Below are positions 1-9,736 of a stretch of DNA of 64,000 nt, in pieces. A program made the translations under genes and the position numbers. The stretch lies in assembly GCF_017810075.1 (NCBI RefSeq), contig NZ_JADNYK010000008.1:124001-188000 (forward strand), in the 5' to 3' direction. The notes under the pieces were generated by a model. That model made no database searches, was not told the DNA's origin, and saw only the letters and a program-made list of their open reading frames with translations. The number at the start of each line of letters is the position of its first letter. Position 1 is the first letter of the stretch. The DNA comes from Pseudozobellia sp. WGM2 (GTDB taxonomy: Bacteria; Bacteroidota; Bacteroidia; Flavobacteriales; Flavobacteriaceae).

Positions 1-120
<120 letters not shown>

Positions 121-313
121 TTAGTTTTTTGCTGTTCTAAAATTGAATTTACCTTCTTTAAAGGAGGTGCAAAAGTAAGCATTTCTCATCAAATTATTGA
201 AGGAGTGAGGGAGATGGTTCTAGAATAATAACAGAATATTAATACCATGTTCAATATTCTTAATTGATAATATAACTTGGTCGCCATTATGTAGAATAGG
301 AGTGTGGACTAAG

Positions 314-844
314 CTAGCTATTCCCAAATTTTTGTTTATTGAAATCTTCTGAACCACCTTTTGGTATAGATGGTGATTGCCATGAAGTACCCTTGATCAT
401 CTTGGCCAAAAGCACTATTTGCCCAACGTGATTGGCGTAATGGGCCAATTGGCGGTTTATCGCTTCGACAATGGTATGTTCTTCATTTCTGATTTTAATG
501 AGACGATAATAGTCTTGCTCGCTTATAGATTCGATGGCATTGAATAGGCAAGTCCAACCTTTTTCCCAAGCCACAATCATTTCTTGCTTTGAGCCGTAAG
601 GTTGTTGAAATTCTTGCTCACGGTTGCGCCACGGTTTTTCCCCGTCTTCGGTCAAGAAATTGGTCCAGCGACTCAACATGTTGCCCGATAAGTGTTTGAC
701 AATTTGGGAAATGCTGTTATCGTCACTACCCTTCCTCCAAGTAATTTCATCTTCTTCTAGCTGAGCAAAAGACTTGTCGCCTAGGGTCTTATATCTTCTG
801 AATTCAAAAACTACACTCTTTAAGTAATTCTCGAAAAAATTCAT
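314..844 (-). CDS. DUF1572 / DinB-like protein
   Basis: This 176-residue protein resembles the DUF1572 family of the DinB/YfiT-like four-helix-bundle superfamily. These are small cytoplasmic proteins, often binding a metal through three His residues, with mostly unknown substrates. Visible features are the N-terminal FRRYKTLGDKSFAQL segment, a first His in SQIVKHLSGNM, and the C-terminal HYANHVGQIVLLAKM helix, which carries the paired His typical of the fold. The family's role here is unknown; detoxification or thiol-transfer roles are seen in distant relatives only. Its ATG directly follows the TAA of msrB with no gap, so the two are one transcription unit and probably translationally coupled. 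Confidence 0.75.
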   Translation of the reverse strand: MNFFENYLKSVVFEFRRYKTLGDKSFAQLEEDEITWRKGSDDNSISQIVKHLSGNMLSRWTNFLTEDGEKPWRNREQEFQQPYGSKQEMIVAWEKGWTCLFNAIESISEQDYYRLIKIRNEEHTIVEAINRQLAHYANHVGQIVLLAKMIKGTSWQSPSIPKGGSEDFNKQKFGNS

Positions 845-1339
845 TTAGTTGGCATGATCGGGTACAAAATCTAAAGCAACACCGTTTATACAATGTCTAA
901 GACCAGTGGGTTTTGGTCCGTCTTCGAAAACGTGACCTAAGTGACCACCACAAGTTGCGCAATGTTCTTCGGTTCTCTTATAACCAATTTTATAATCGAC
1001 ATCGTACGCAACGTTACCTTTTATTTCCTCATAAAAACTTGGCCATCCTGTACCTGAACGAAATTTGGTCTCACTTCTGAAAAGTTCGGTACCGCAACCT
1101 GCGCACACGTAGGTGCCTTTTTCTTTGTTTTCTAGCAATTCGCTTGTAAAAGCGTTTTCGGTAGCCTCTTTTCGCAGTACATAAAATTCAGCATCTGAGA
1201 GTTCTGCACGCCACTCGGCTTCGGTTTTTGTAACATCAAATTCTTTATCTTTTTTGCTGGTAATCTCTTTCTCTTGAGAGACTCCTTTACAGCTTACTAC
1301 AATTAAGCAAAGGAGGGGAAGTATATTTTTAAACATCAT
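845..1339 (-). CDS. msrB: peptide-methionine (R)-S-oxide reductase, lipoprotein form
   Basis: MsrB reduces the R epimer of methionine sulphoxide in oxidised proteins. The 164-residue product has the full MsrB fold: zinc-binding Cys pairs at C79/C82 (CAGC) and C127/C130 (CATC), the RSGTGWPSF substrate loop near residue 95, GGHLGHVFEDGP, and the catalytic Cys150 in RHCING. An N-terminal hydrophobic segment ending in LIVVSC with a lipobox Cys17 predicts a lipoprotein, so this copy should repair envelope proteins rather than cytosolic ones. No resolving Cys is obvious apart from the first residues, so recycling may depend on thioredoxin-like partners. It is followed without spacing by the DinB-like gene. 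Confidence 0.93.
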   Translation of the reverse strand: MMFKNILPLLCLIVVSCKGVSQEKEITSKKDKEFDVTKTEAEWRAELSDAEFYVLRKEATENAFTSELLENKEKGTYVCAGCGTELFRSETKFRSGTGWPSFYEEIKGNVAYDVDYKIGYKRTEEHCATCGGHLGHVFEDGPKPTGLRHCINGVALDFVPDHAN

Positions 1340-1440
1340 AGTTTTAAATTTTTGAGTAGTATATTTTTTAGACGAACGATTACGGTCATCCTTTCATGTC
1401 ATGTGTATTATTTACGAAAGTTTGCGGCAAAGGTTCAGTC

Positions 1441-1472
1441 AAAAATAAACCCCATCGTTAACGACAGGGTTT
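1441..1472 (-). terminator. minus-strand intrinsic terminator
   Basis: On the minus strand the arms AAACCC and GGGTTT enclose a self-complementary TCGTTAACGA core and are followed by ATTTTTG. It sits just after the stop of the lipoprotein gene at 1499 and before msrB, so it separates the two. Confidence 0.6.
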
Positions 1473-1498
1473 AAAGTAAGATAGAGTTTTGAATTCTC

Positions 1499-2035
1499 CT
1501 AGTTAATTTTTTTGACTTGGTTTTCTTCAACCCCTAAGGCGCTCATCACCGAATTGAGGTTAGACTCATCCATGTCGACGGCTGTGCCCAAATCACCGGG
1601 TAGTACTACAATTCTAAAAATTTGGTTATTTGTTAAATCGGTAGCTACTAGTGTAGCATCAAATTCAGGTTCTAGAAGAACCGTATAATCACCTTGTGTA
1701 AAATCGAAATTGTAGTAGAGCAAACCTTCGTCAGAGAAAAATGGTTGAGGTAATTGACGCCAAACATCCAGTCCGTCATTCACTTCTTCCAAACGATACA
1801 TCAATATTACATCATCTGGAATAAGAACAATATCAGAAGGGTATTCACTGAAAAATTCGTATCGATTAAGATCCGCATTGAAACTTAGATTGACATCTAT
1901 TTCGAATGCTGCAGCTTCAAACTCGGCTCCTGATGGGCCCGGTTCACCGTCCCGTCCCGGTATTCCTTCAGGGCCTTCGCACGAAATTATAAATAGGGTT
2001 AAAAATGTACCAAAGAGTAAAGAGACCTTTTTCAT
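1499..2035 (-). CDS. small lipoprotein with collagen-like Gly-X-Y segment
   Basis: The 178-residue product starts with a signal sequence ending LFIISC (lipobox Cys about residue 19), so it is probably an envelope lipoprotein. Immediately after the Cys lies a short collagen-like stretch, GPEGIPGRDGEPGPSG, five to six Gly-X-Y triplets. The rest is an acidic beta-rich domain with no motif I can name. Short collagen-like tails of this kind are common just after the lipobox in Bacteroidetes lipoproteins and may act as a spacer. The gene is divergent from glgB and has its own terminator downstream. Function unknown. Confidence 0.7.
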   Translation of the reverse strand: MKKVSLLFGTFLTLFIISCEGPEGIPGRDGEPGPSGAEFEAAAFEIDVNLSFNADLNRYEFFSEYPSDIVLIPDDVILMYRLEEVNDGLDVWRQLPQPFFSDEGLLYYNFDFTQGDYTVLLEPEFDATLVATDLTNNQIFRIVVLPGDLGTAVDMDESNLNSVMSALGVEENQVKKIN

Positions 2036-2288
2036 AGTATATAGTTTTTTTAAAGTTCAACAATTTAATATAAAGGGTTTCAAAAAGCGTTCCATTTAAT
2101 AGGGAATCTCAAAAAAACGATATTTTATTATTTGTTGAACGATGGAAACAATGCTTTTCATACATTTATTCTTTAAGCCAATCTTTGTTTTTTTATACCT
2201 GAAAATAATGTTGGTGCAACAAAGTGAGCATCATTTTAACAAAGTTGTGTAGATTTACTACCTTATAGAGCTAAACACCCTGAATACT

Positions 2289-4187
2289 ATGCCTCATGTA
2301 ACCGTTTATAGTCTTTTTTCTGAATTTGACATCAATCTCTTTAAATCAGGTAAGCATTATCGCCTTTATGAAAAACTAGGCTCTCACCCTATGGAACTCA
2401 ATGGAGTTAAGGGTACTTATTTTGCAGTATGGGCCCCTTCGGCAAGGTCAGTTTCGGTCGTTGGCAATTTCAATAGCTGGAACGACAGTGAGCATATGTT
2501 AAATGTACGTTGGGATGGTAGTGGCATTTATGAAGGGTTTATACCCGAAGTCGGTGTCGGTGAAATCTATAAGTACAAGATATTCTCCAACAACCATGGT
2601 GCCGTAACCGAAAAAGCGGATCCCTTTGCAAGATACAGCGAACACCCGCCAAGAACAGCATCCATAGTTTGGAGGAGGGATTATGACTGGCAGGATAAGG
2701 ATTGGATGGACAAACGCAAATCTAAAAATGCTCTAGACACTCCATTTTCTGTTTACGAGGTGCATTTAGGGTCCTGGAAGCGTAATGCCAATGGTGATTT
2801 TCTTTCGTACGAAGAATTATCGGAAGATTTAGTTTCGTATGTAAAAGAGATGGGCTTCACCCATGTGGAGTTTATGCCGATAATGGAGTACCCTTATGAT
2901 CCATCATGGGGGTATCAACTTACAGGTTATTTTGCTCCTACCTCTCGATTTGGCGACCCTGAAGGCTTTAAGCTTTTAGTCGATAAAATGCACCAGGCAG
3001 GTGTCGGTGTAATTTTAGATTGGGTGCCTTCGCACTTTCCTGAAGATGCGCACGGTCTCGGCTTTTTCGATGGTTCGCACTTATACGAACATCCTGATAG
3101 ACGAAAAGGCTATCATCCCGACTGGAAGAGTCTCATTTTTAATTACGGAAGAAATGAGGTACGTGCCTTTTTGATCAGCAATGCCATTTTTTGGTTAGAT
3201 CAGTTTCACGCCGATGCTTTGAGAGTAGATGCTGTTGCCTCTATGCTCTACCTTGACTATTCAAGGGAAGAAGGGGAGTGGGAACCAAACATGTATGGGA
3301 ACAACGAAAACTTAGAGGCCCTATCGTTTATTAGGGAGTTTAACGAAGCGGTTTATGGTATGTTCCCCGATGTTCAGACCATTGCGGAAGAATCTACTGC
3401 ATTTTCTGGAGTTTCAAAACCTGTAATGTACGGTGGGCTGGGCTTTGGTATGAAGTGGATGATGGGGTGGATGCACGACACCTTGCAATATTTTAAGAAA
3501 GAACCAGTATACCGAAAGCATCATCAGAACGATCTCACTTTCAGTATGACTTACGCCTTTACCGAGAATTTTATGCTTCCGTTTTCGCATGACGAAGTGG
3601 TTTATGGCAAGAAATCTTTGGTCTATAGAATGCCGGGTGACGAATGGCAGCGCTTTGCCAATCTAAGGCTGTTGTTTGGCTATATGTTTACCCACCCTGG
3701 TACCAATCTTATTTTTATGGGAGGTGAATTTGGCCAAACTTCCGAATGGAATTTTCAAAAAAGTTTAGAATGGGATTTGACACAATATGAGGTGCATTCA
3801 GGTATTCAAGAACTCATAAAAGATCTTAATGCCACATATAGGGGCAAACAAGCATTATACGAAAAGCAATTTAGCCCAGATGGTTTTCAGTGGATAGATT
3901 ACGGAGACCACCAAAATTCGGTATTGACCTATATTAGACGCGGCCACGATACAAAGAACGATATTTATGTGGCATGTAATTTTACCCCGGTACCTAGGGA
4001 GAACTATAAGGTAGGGGTGCCCAAGACCTCAGGTAAATTTAAGGTAATTCTCAATAGCGACGATAAAAAATATGGCGGTTCGGGCATGAACAGTAATATT
4101 TCATCGATCAAGAAAACACCTTGGCACGGCCGTGAGCAATCGGTTGAAATGACCATACCTCCTCTAAGTATTGTCATTTTCGAATGA
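2289..4187 (+). CDS. glgB: 1,4-alpha-glucan branching enzyme
   Basis: GlgB transfers alpha-1,4 glucan segments to O-6 positions and creates the branches of glycogen. The 632-residue protein has an N-terminal CBM48 domain (GTYFAVWAPSARSVSVVGNF, about residues 45-130), a GH13 barrel and a C-terminal beta domain. The catalytic residues are Asp314 (ALRVDAVASM), Glu367 (TIAEES) and Asp435 (FSHDEV). Their spacing of 53 and 68 residues equals that of the E. coli enzyme (405, 458, 526). The N terminus is about 90 residues shorter than in E. coli because the extra N1 domain is absent, which is a common short form. The next gene is a GH31 alpha-glucosidase, pointing to a small alpha-glucan locus, although no synthase or phosphorylase is nearby. 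Confidence 0.95.
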   Translation: MPHVTVYSLFSEFDINLFKSGKHYRLYEKLGSHPMELNGVKGTYFAVWAPSARSVSVVGNFNSWNDSEHMLNVRWDGSGIYEGFIPEVGVGEIYKYKIFSNNHGAVTEKADPFARYSEHPPRTASIVWRRDYDWQDKDWMDKRKSKNALDTPFSVYEVHLGSWKRNANGDFLSYEELSEDLVSYVKEMGFTHVEFMPIMEYPYDPSWGYQLTGYFAPTSRFGDPEGFKLLVDKMHQAGVGVILDWVPSHFPEDAHGLGFFDGSHLYEHPDRRKGYHPDWKSLIFNYGRNEVRAFLISNAIFWLDQFHADALRVDAVASMLYLDYSREEGEWEPNMYGNNENLEALSFIREFNEAVYGMFPDVQTIAEESTAFSGVSKPVMYGGLGFGMKWMMGWMHDTLQYFKKEPVYRKHHQNDLTFSMTYAFTENFMLPFSHDEVVYGKKSLVYRMPGDEWQRFANLRLLFGYMFTHPGTNLIFMGGEFGQTSEWNFQKSLEWDLTQYEVHSGIQELIKDLNATYRGKQALYEKQFSPDGFQWIDYGDHQNSVLTYIRRGHDTKNDIYVACNFTPVPRENYKVGVPKTSGKFKVILNSDDKKYGGSGMNSNISSIKKTPWHGREQSVEMTIPPLSIVIFE

Positions 4188-4210
4188 AAATAAAGATTAC
4201 CGAATAATTA

Positions 4211-4247
4211 GCCCTAATTGTACCGAATATTATTTCGTAATTAGGGC
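4211..4247. repeat. inverted repeat between glgB and the GH31 gene
   Basis: Arms GCCCTAATT and AATTAGGGC pair perfectly around a partly paired 19-base centre. A run of seven T follows, but only after about eight bases, so it could be a weak terminator or a processing or regulatory hairpin. Confidence 0.4.
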
Positions 4248-4283
4248 ATAAAACGTTTTTTTAAGGTTTAAAATAGTTTTAAG

Positions 4284-6683
4284 ATGATAACCAACACAGA
4301 GTTAGAGTATAAGGGAAATTTATATCCCAATCATGTGGTTGAATATGTGCGCGATAAAGACAAGTTTTACTTTACCAGCGATAATGGGGTTATTCTTGAA
4401 GTAACGGTCATCCAAGATAGAACGGTAAGGTTCAGGTATGCTACTGAAAATAATTTTCAACCCGATTTCTCATACGCTATTGATCCTGACGCGAAAAGAG
4501 GTTACAACCATTTGGATATTCTTGAAACTGCGACCGAGTATATCATAGAGACCTCTAAAATTCAGGTTCTTGTCGATAAAAAGACTTTACGGGTACAGAT
4601 ATCCGATTTAGATGGTAATATTATAAATGAAGATGAACTGGGTTTTCATTGGGAAGAAAATTACGAATACGGTGGTAACACGGTTAAAATGAGTAAGATT
4701 ACCCAGCATACTGAGAGCTTCTATGGCATGGGCGATAAGGCTAGCCACAGTAATTTAAAAGGTAAGAGGGTCAATAACTGGGTAATGGATCAATACGCCT
4801 TTGGTAAAGATCAAGATCCCTTGTATAAGGCCATTCCGTTCTATATAGGTTTACACAGCGGGCAGGCTTATGGTATATTTTTCGACAATAGTTTTCGGTC
4901 ACATTTCGATTTCGCCCATGAACGTAGGTCTACTACTAGTTTTTGGGCCGATGGTGGAGAAATGAGCTATTATTTCTTCTACGGTCCTGAGATGCATAAA
5001 GTCGTTAGGGCCTATACCAATTTGACTGGCGCTCCTGAGCTTCCACCATTATGGGCGTTGGGCTACCACCAGTCGAAATGGAGTTACTTTCCTGAAAGTA
5101 ATGTCAAAGATATAGCCAAGCAGTTCAGAGATTTAAAGATACCATGTGATGCCATCTATTTGGATATTGATTACATGGATGGTTTTCGATGTTTTACTTG
5201 GGATAAAAAGAAGTTTCCCGACCCCAAGAGAATGATCAAAGATCTAAGCAAAGATGGTTTCAAGATTGTAGCTATGATCGATCCGGGTATCAAGATTGAT
5301 AAAGATTATTGGGTCTATCAGGAAGCCATGGAGAACGACTACTTCTGCAAAAGAGCTGATGGCCCGAACATGAAAGGTAAGGTATGGCCTGGTGAATGTA
5401 ATTTTCCTGATTTTACAAATCCAGAGGTGCGAGAATGGTGGGCAGAGCTGTATAAAGAGTTCATGGCCGAAATTGGGGTACATGCCGTTTGGAACGATAT
5501 GAACGAACCTGCCGTAATGGAGGTGCCTACTAAAACTGCTCCATTAGATACCCGCCATGATTACGACGGTCACCCATGTAGCCATAGAAAGGCACATAAT
5601 GTATATGGTATGCAAATGGTTAGAGCGACCTATGAGGGGGTAAAGAAATATGTCTACCCAAAAAGACCTATGGTTATTACTCGGGCCGCTTTTGCCGGTA
5701 CCCAACGTTTTTCTTCAACTTGGACAGGGGATAACGTCGCTACTTGGGAACATCTATGGATTGCCAACGTACAAGTGCAGCGCATGTGTATGAGTGGATA
5801 TTCTTTCGTAGGATCTGATATTGGTGGTTTTGCCGAACAACCCAATGGCGAACTCTTTGCCAGATGGGTACAACTGGGGGTGTTTCATCCTTTCTGTCGG
5901 GTGCATTCCAGTGGAGATCATGGTGATCAAGAACCCTGGTCGTTCGGTAACGAAATCACAGATATTGTACGAAGCTTTATTGAATTGAGGTACCAATTGC
6001 TACCTTATTTATATACGATGTTTTGGCGTTATTCTAAAGAAGGCAAACCCATGATTTTGCCTATTGTGTGCTTTGATCAAGAAGATATGCAGACCCATTT
6101 TAGAACAGATGAATTTATATTTGGCGAGCAAATTTTGGTCTGCCCAGTGCAAGAACCCAATGCACAAGGCCGTAGAATGTATATACCACGAGGAAATTGG
6201 TATAATTATTGGACTGAGGAAGTCGTTGAAGGAGGTCGAGAGAAATGGGTCGTCGCCGATCTTGATAAGATACCGTTGTTCATCTTAGAAGGTTCTATAA
6301 TTCCAAAGTACCCAGTTCAGCAATACGTGGGTGAACTAGAGATCGAGCAGCTTATACTAGATGTATATTTCAAAATAGGGGATGAAAGCTCTACAGTATA
6401 TGAAGATGCCTTAGATGGCTATGATTATGAAAACGGAAAATTTAGTCTTAGAAACTTTAAGCTGTTGGGTAAAGAAGATGAGCTTATAATTCAGCAGTTT
6501 AAAGATGGCGGTTTTGCAACGAGTTATAATAGTTTTCTTATTCACTTGCATGGTATACCCTTTAAGATAGCGAACATTGAGATAGATAATGAAAAGGTTA
6601 GCTTAGAAGACGTGAAATTAAATGGTAATAATTCAATTCAAGTGAGTAAAGAATTTACGCAATTGCGCATTACTGCAGAGTAA
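4284..6683 (+). CDS. GH31 family alpha-glucosidase
   Basis: GH31 enzymes release alpha-linked glucose (or xylose) from the non-reducing ends of oligosaccharides. The 799-residue product has the GH31 N-terminal beta-sandwich, a barrel with the nucleophile Asp405 in VWNDMNEPA and the acid/base Asp483 in WTGDNVATWEH, the YLDIDYMDGF strand, and C-terminal beta domains (RGNWYNYWTEE). No signal peptide is visible, so it is probably cytoplasmic and could act on glycogen-derived or imported maltodextrins. It lies 96 bases after glgB on the same strand. The FERM-like spacing and VWNDMNEP signature favour alpha-glucosidase over alpha-xylosidase, but substrate cannot be settled from sequence. Confidence 0.9.
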   Translation: MITNTELEYKGNLYPNHVVEYVRDKDKFYFTSDNGVILEVTVIQDRTVRFRYATENNFQPDFSYAIDPDAKRGYNHLDILETATEYIIETSKIQVLVDKKTLRVQISDLDGNIINEDELGFHWEENYEYGGNTVKMSKITQHTESFYGMGDKASHSNLKGKRVNNWVMDQYAFGKDQDPLYKAIPFYIGLHSGQAYGIFFDNSFRSHFDFAHERRSTTSFWADGGEMSYYFFYGPEMHKVVRAYTNLTGAPELPPLWALGYHQSKWSYFPESNVKDIAKQFRDLKIPCDAIYLDIDYMDGFRCFTWDKKKFPDPKRMIKDLSKDGFKIVAMIDPGIKIDKDYWVYQEAMENDYFCKRADGPNMKGKVWPGECNFPDFTNPEVREWWAELYKEFMAEIGVHAVWNDMNEPAVMEVPTKTAPLDTRHDYDGHPCSHRKAHNVYGMQMVRATYEGVKKYVYPKRPMVITRAAFAGTQRFSSTWTGDNVATWEHLWIANVQVQRMCMSGYSFVGSDIGGFAEQPNGELFARWVQLGVFHPFCRVHSSGDHGDQEPWSFGNEITDIVRSFIELRYQLLPYLYTMFWRYSKEGKPMILPIVCFDQEDMQTHFRTDEFIFGEQILVCPVQEPNAQGRRMYIPRGNWYNYWTEEVVEGGREKWVVADLDKIPLFILEGSIIPKYPVQQYVGELEIEQLILDVYFKIGDESSTVYEDALDGYDYENGKFSLRNFKLLGKEDELIIQQFKDGGFATSYNSFLIHLHGIPFKIANIEIDNEKVSLEDVKLNGNNSIQVSKEFTQLRITAE

Positions 6684-6720
6684 TTTTTTTAGTATTTTGC
6701 CAAAAATAAACACAACCATT

Positions 6721-7530
6721 ATGAAAAAAATAATATTAACGATTGCCATATTTATTGGGGTTGCAGCCTGTAAAACAAATCCCTTTACGGGAAAGAAAGT
6801 ATTAAACTTTTATCCGAACAGTCAAGTTTTTCCCATGGCTTTTGCCCAGTATGATCAATTTCTGACAGAAAATAATGTGATTGAAAATTCTTCTGAAGCT
6901 AAAATGATAACCAAAGTCGGGCAGCGTATATCTTCTGCTGCCGAAAGATGGTTGACAGCAAATGGCTATGCAGGATATTTAAAAGATTACAAGTGGGAAT
7001 ATAATTTGGTCAAAGATGAAACTGTGAATGCTTGGTGTATGCCCGGCGGTAAAATTGTTTTTTATACAGGTATTTTGCCCATTACTCAAACGGAAACAGG
7101 TGTGGCCGTAGTTATGGGCCATGAAGTGGCCCATGCACTCGCGGATCATGGTGCCCAGCGAATGAGTGCTGGTACTTTGCAGCAGATAGGTGCCGTAGCC
7201 GGCAACGTGGCGATACAAGACCCCCAAAAAAGAAATATTTTCAATCAAGCGTACGGTGTTGGTTCACAAGTAGGGTTGATGTTACCGTTTAGTAGAGGCC
7301 ATGAAACCGAGGCAGACCGTATCGGGTTACAGATTATGGCGATAGCTGGCTACGACCCTACCGAAGCTGCTGAATTGTGGAAACGTATGAAAGCTAACAG
7401 CGGTGGGCAAGCACCACCTGAATTTTTAAGTACACACCCATCGAACGATACAAGAATCAATAACCTAACGGAATGGGCTCCTATGGCAAAAGCTGAAGCA
7501 AAAAAATTCGGGGTTACATCTTTTGAGTAA
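6721..7530 (+). CDS. M48-family metalloprotease lipoprotein
   Basis: The 269-residue product has a lipoprotein signal (IFIGVAAC, Cys17) and the zinc motif HEVAH at residues 134-138, with the third ligand Glu in GHETEADRIG, the M48 arrangement. Such proteins (BepA/LoiP/YcaL type) degrade or help assemble outer-membrane proteins in the periplasm. I chose the ATG at 6721 because the longer frame from 6697 would place charged residues before the signal peptide. The AEADxxGL region and the C-terminal STHPSNDTRI motif are intact. It follows the GH31 gene by 37 bases and is closed by a terminator. Confidence 0.9.
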   Translation: MKKIILTIAIFIGVAACKTNPFTGKKVLNFYPNSQVFPMAFAQYDQFLTENNVIENSSEAKMITKVGQRISSAAERWLTANGYAGYLKDYKWEYNLVKDETVNAWCMPGGKIVFYTGILPITQTETGVAVVMGHEVAHALADHGAQRMSAGTLQQIGAVAGNVAIQDPQKRNIFNQAYGVGSQVGLMLPFSRGHETEADRIGLQIMAIAGYDPTEAAELWKRMKANSGGQAPPEFLSTHPSNDTRINNLTEWAPMAKAEAKKFGVTSFE

Positions 7531-7555
7531 ATCCGAAGGTAAAAATTGTATATTT

Positions 7556-7586
7556 AAAACCGTTCACTAATTGAACGGTTTTTTTA
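7556..7586 (+). terminator. intrinsic terminator after the M48 protease gene
   Basis: Stem AACCGTTCA / TGAACGGTT with a five-base loop, directly followed by seven T. Confidence 0.8.
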
Positions 7587-7593
7587 TGGTATT

Positions 7594-8922
7594 ATGGCAA
7601 AAATGTTAGCTGCAAAAGGCAGTAAGAAATTATTGAATGCTTGGGCATTTTATGACTGGGCCAATTCAGTTTACAACTTAGTTGTTTCCTCCGCAATTTT
7701 CCCAATATTTTATGGCGCCCTTACTTTGATCAAAGATGAAACGGGTACGGTAGTCAGTGATCGAGTAGAATTTTTGGGTATTGATTTTAATAACGATACC
7801 CTAGTAAGTTATGTGACAGCTGCAGCTTTTCTGGTGGTTTCCTTTTTAAGCCCGTTATTGAGTGGAATAGCAGATTACGTTGGTAACAAAAAGGTCTTCA
7901 TGAAGTTTTTCTGCTATCTAGGGGCTTTATCATGTATCGGACTTTTTTGGTTTAATTTAGAATATTTGTGGTTCGGGTTGTTGTGCTATTTTACGGCCCT
8001 AATCGGGTTTTGGGGCAGCATTGTTTTCTATAATTCTTACTTGCCTGATATCGCTTACCCTGAACAGCAAGACGCTATCAGTGCCAAGGGTTATTCTTTC
8101 GGATATATTGGCAGTGTAATTCTATTGGCCATTTGCCTGGCGATGATAATTAAGTACGATGCTTTTGGTTTTGAAGATGAAGGAATGCCTACCAGACTTT
8201 CTTTTGTGTTAACAGGGCTGTGGTGGATCGGTTTTAGCCAGTACACCTATTATCATTTGCCAAAAGGTAATAAACAGGAGTCTTTTACCAAAGACATTTT
8301 TTTTAATGGTTTTAAAGAATTAAAACTCATTTGGAATAAAATCAAGCAGAATGTACCCCTTAAGAGGTATTTGGGCGCTTTCTTTGTTTATAGCATGGCA
8401 GTTCAGACAATTATGTTAGTAGCTACTTATTTCGGAATTGAAGAATTGGATTGGGGCACTACCGATTCTACCACAGGATTGATTGTAAGTATATTGTTGA
8501 TTCAGATTGTTGCGATTTTGGGTGCCTACCTTACTTCAAAATGTTCCGCTAAATTTGGGAATATTAGCACTTTAATAGGTTTAAATATAATTTGGATCGG
8601 TATATGTTTATTCGCCTATTTTATTACTACACCCTTTGAATTTTATATAACGGCCGCAATTGTGGGCTTAGTTATGGGGGGTATTCAGGCATTGTCTCGT
8701 TCAACCTATTCAAAGTTGCTTCCTGAAAATGCTGTGGACACTACCTCTTATTTTAGTTTTTATGACGTTTCTGAGAAGATAGGCATTGTAATCGGTATGG
8801 TTGCCTATGGTTATGTGGCCCAGGTTACGGGCAGCATTCGATATTCGATTATTTTTTTTGGTCTCTTCTTTTTGATAGGGATGGTGCTGTTGACCAGAGT
8901 AAATAAAAAAGCCCCTAATTAA
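7594..8922 (+). CDS. MFS permease, UMF1/Atg22-like
   Basis: This 442-residue membrane protein has about twelve hydrophobic segments. It begins with the WAFYDWANSVYNLVV signature of the UMF1 family (Atg22-like) of the major facilitator superfamily; yeast Atg22 exports amino acids from the vacuole. The GGIQALSRSTYSKLLPE loop between late helices is also typical. The substrate of bacterial members is not known. The gene starts only a few bases after the preceding terminator, so its promoter may overlap the hairpin or be supplied by readthrough. Its end forms part of a bidirectional terminator with the converging gene. Confidence 0.85.
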   Translation: MAKMLAAKGSKKLLNAWAFYDWANSVYNLVVSSAIFPIFYGALTLIKDETGTVVSDRVEFLGIDFNNDTLVSYVTAAAFLVVSFLSPLLSGIADYVGNKKVFMKFFCYLGALSCIGLFWFNLEYLWFGLLCYFTALIGFWGSIVFYNSYLPDIAYPEQQDAISAKGYSFGYIGSVILLAICLAMIIKYDAFGFEDEGMPTRLSFVLTGLWWIGFSQYTYYHLPKGNKQESFTKDIFFNGFKELKLIWNKIKQNVPLKRYLGAFFVYSMAVQTIMLVATYFGIEELDWGTTDSTTGLIVSILLIQIVAILGAYLTSKCSAKFGNISTLIGLNIIWIGICLFAYFITTPFEFYITAAIVGLVMGGIQALSRSTYSKLLPENAVDTTSYFSFYDVSEKIGIVIGMVAYGYVAQVTGSIRYSIIFFGLFFLIGMVLLTRVNKKAPN

Positions 8923-8932
8923 AGAGGCTTTT
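8906..8932. terminator. bidirectional terminator between converging genes
   Basis: Arms AAAAGCCCC and GAGGCTTTT pair with one mismatch around an eight-base A/T loop. A-runs upstream and T-runs downstream would serve both strands. The left arm overlaps the last codons of the permease gene. Confidence 0.6.
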
Positions 8933-8965
8933 CACTACCTATAGTTCGCTTTTTGATGTATCCTT

Positions 8966-9691
8966 TTATCCCTTTGAAATGTCTCCTGAACCAGAAGTTT
9001 TGGTGTCAATTTTCTTGGGGTTTCCTCGGTAACTGATATCCCCAGAACCCGAAACCCTTGCCTTAAGTGATTCTTTTGCTGTTACTTTAATATCCGCAGA
9101 TCCTGAAATCGTGGCTTCAACATTGTCGGCATCTAAATCATAAGCTCTGATATCGCCAGAACCGGAAATGGTCACATCTAAATTTCCGGTCGAGCCACTT
9201 AAGTTCATGTCTCCAGAACCGGACATTGCTGCCGTCATAGAATCAGACTCTATATCTAAAGTAATATCGCCAGAACCCGACATAGCTGCCTTGAATTTTG
9301 AGGTTCTGATTGTTTTTTTGCCTACGATATCTCCCGATCCCGAAAGACTTAATCCGTCTATGCTTTCAACTGGTACGGTTATATGTATACCATTGCTAGT
9401 ACTTGAAGGTTTAAGGTTCAAGCCTTTTTCAACCTTAATGATTAATTTACCATTGTTCACTTCGGTAATTATATGTTGAAGCAGGTTCTCATCCCCCTTT
9501 AGTGTCAACTCTCCTTCTTTGCCATCGACCAAGTCAACATCGAACCAGCCGGAAACGGCAAGCTCATCATAATCACTTACATTTCGCTCTAAAGTTTTTA
9601 CATTACCGTTGCCTTTAATTCCTTTTCCCCATTGTGCCGAACATGACAATGTGCATGCCATTACTAAACTCAATACAATTGTTTTTCTCAT
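8966..9691 (-). CDS. GIN-domain (DUF2807) surface protein
   Basis: The product is 241 residues from the ATG at 9691, which puts the signal peptide (TIVLSLVMACTLSCSAQ) at the very N terminus; the longer frame to 9718 adds nine unlikely residues. After the signal comes the head GIN domain (DUF2807, putative auto-transporter adhesin): NVSDYDELAVSGWFDVDL, then a right-handed beta-helix-like ladder in which SGSGDI/SGSGDM recurs about every 18-20 residues at least six times. Proteins of this family are exported by many Bacteroidetes; function is not established. It is the last gene of a sigma-factor operon. Confidence 0.85.
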   Translation of the reverse strand: MRKTIVLSLVMACTLSCSAQWGKGIKGNGNVKTLERNVSDYDELAVSGWFDVDLVDGKEGELTLKGDENLLQHIITEVNNGKLIIKVEKGLNLKPSSTSNGIHITVPVESIDGLSLSGSGDIVGKKTIRTSKFKAAMSGSGDITLDIESDSMTAAMSGSGDMNLSGSTGNLDVTISGSGDIRAYDLDADNVEATISGSADIKVTAKESLKARVSGSGDISYRGNPKKIDTKTSGSGDISKG

Positions 9692-9736
9692 GATGTTTGT
9701 TTTTTGATGCCTACCCAATGGTAAACTGATTGATTA

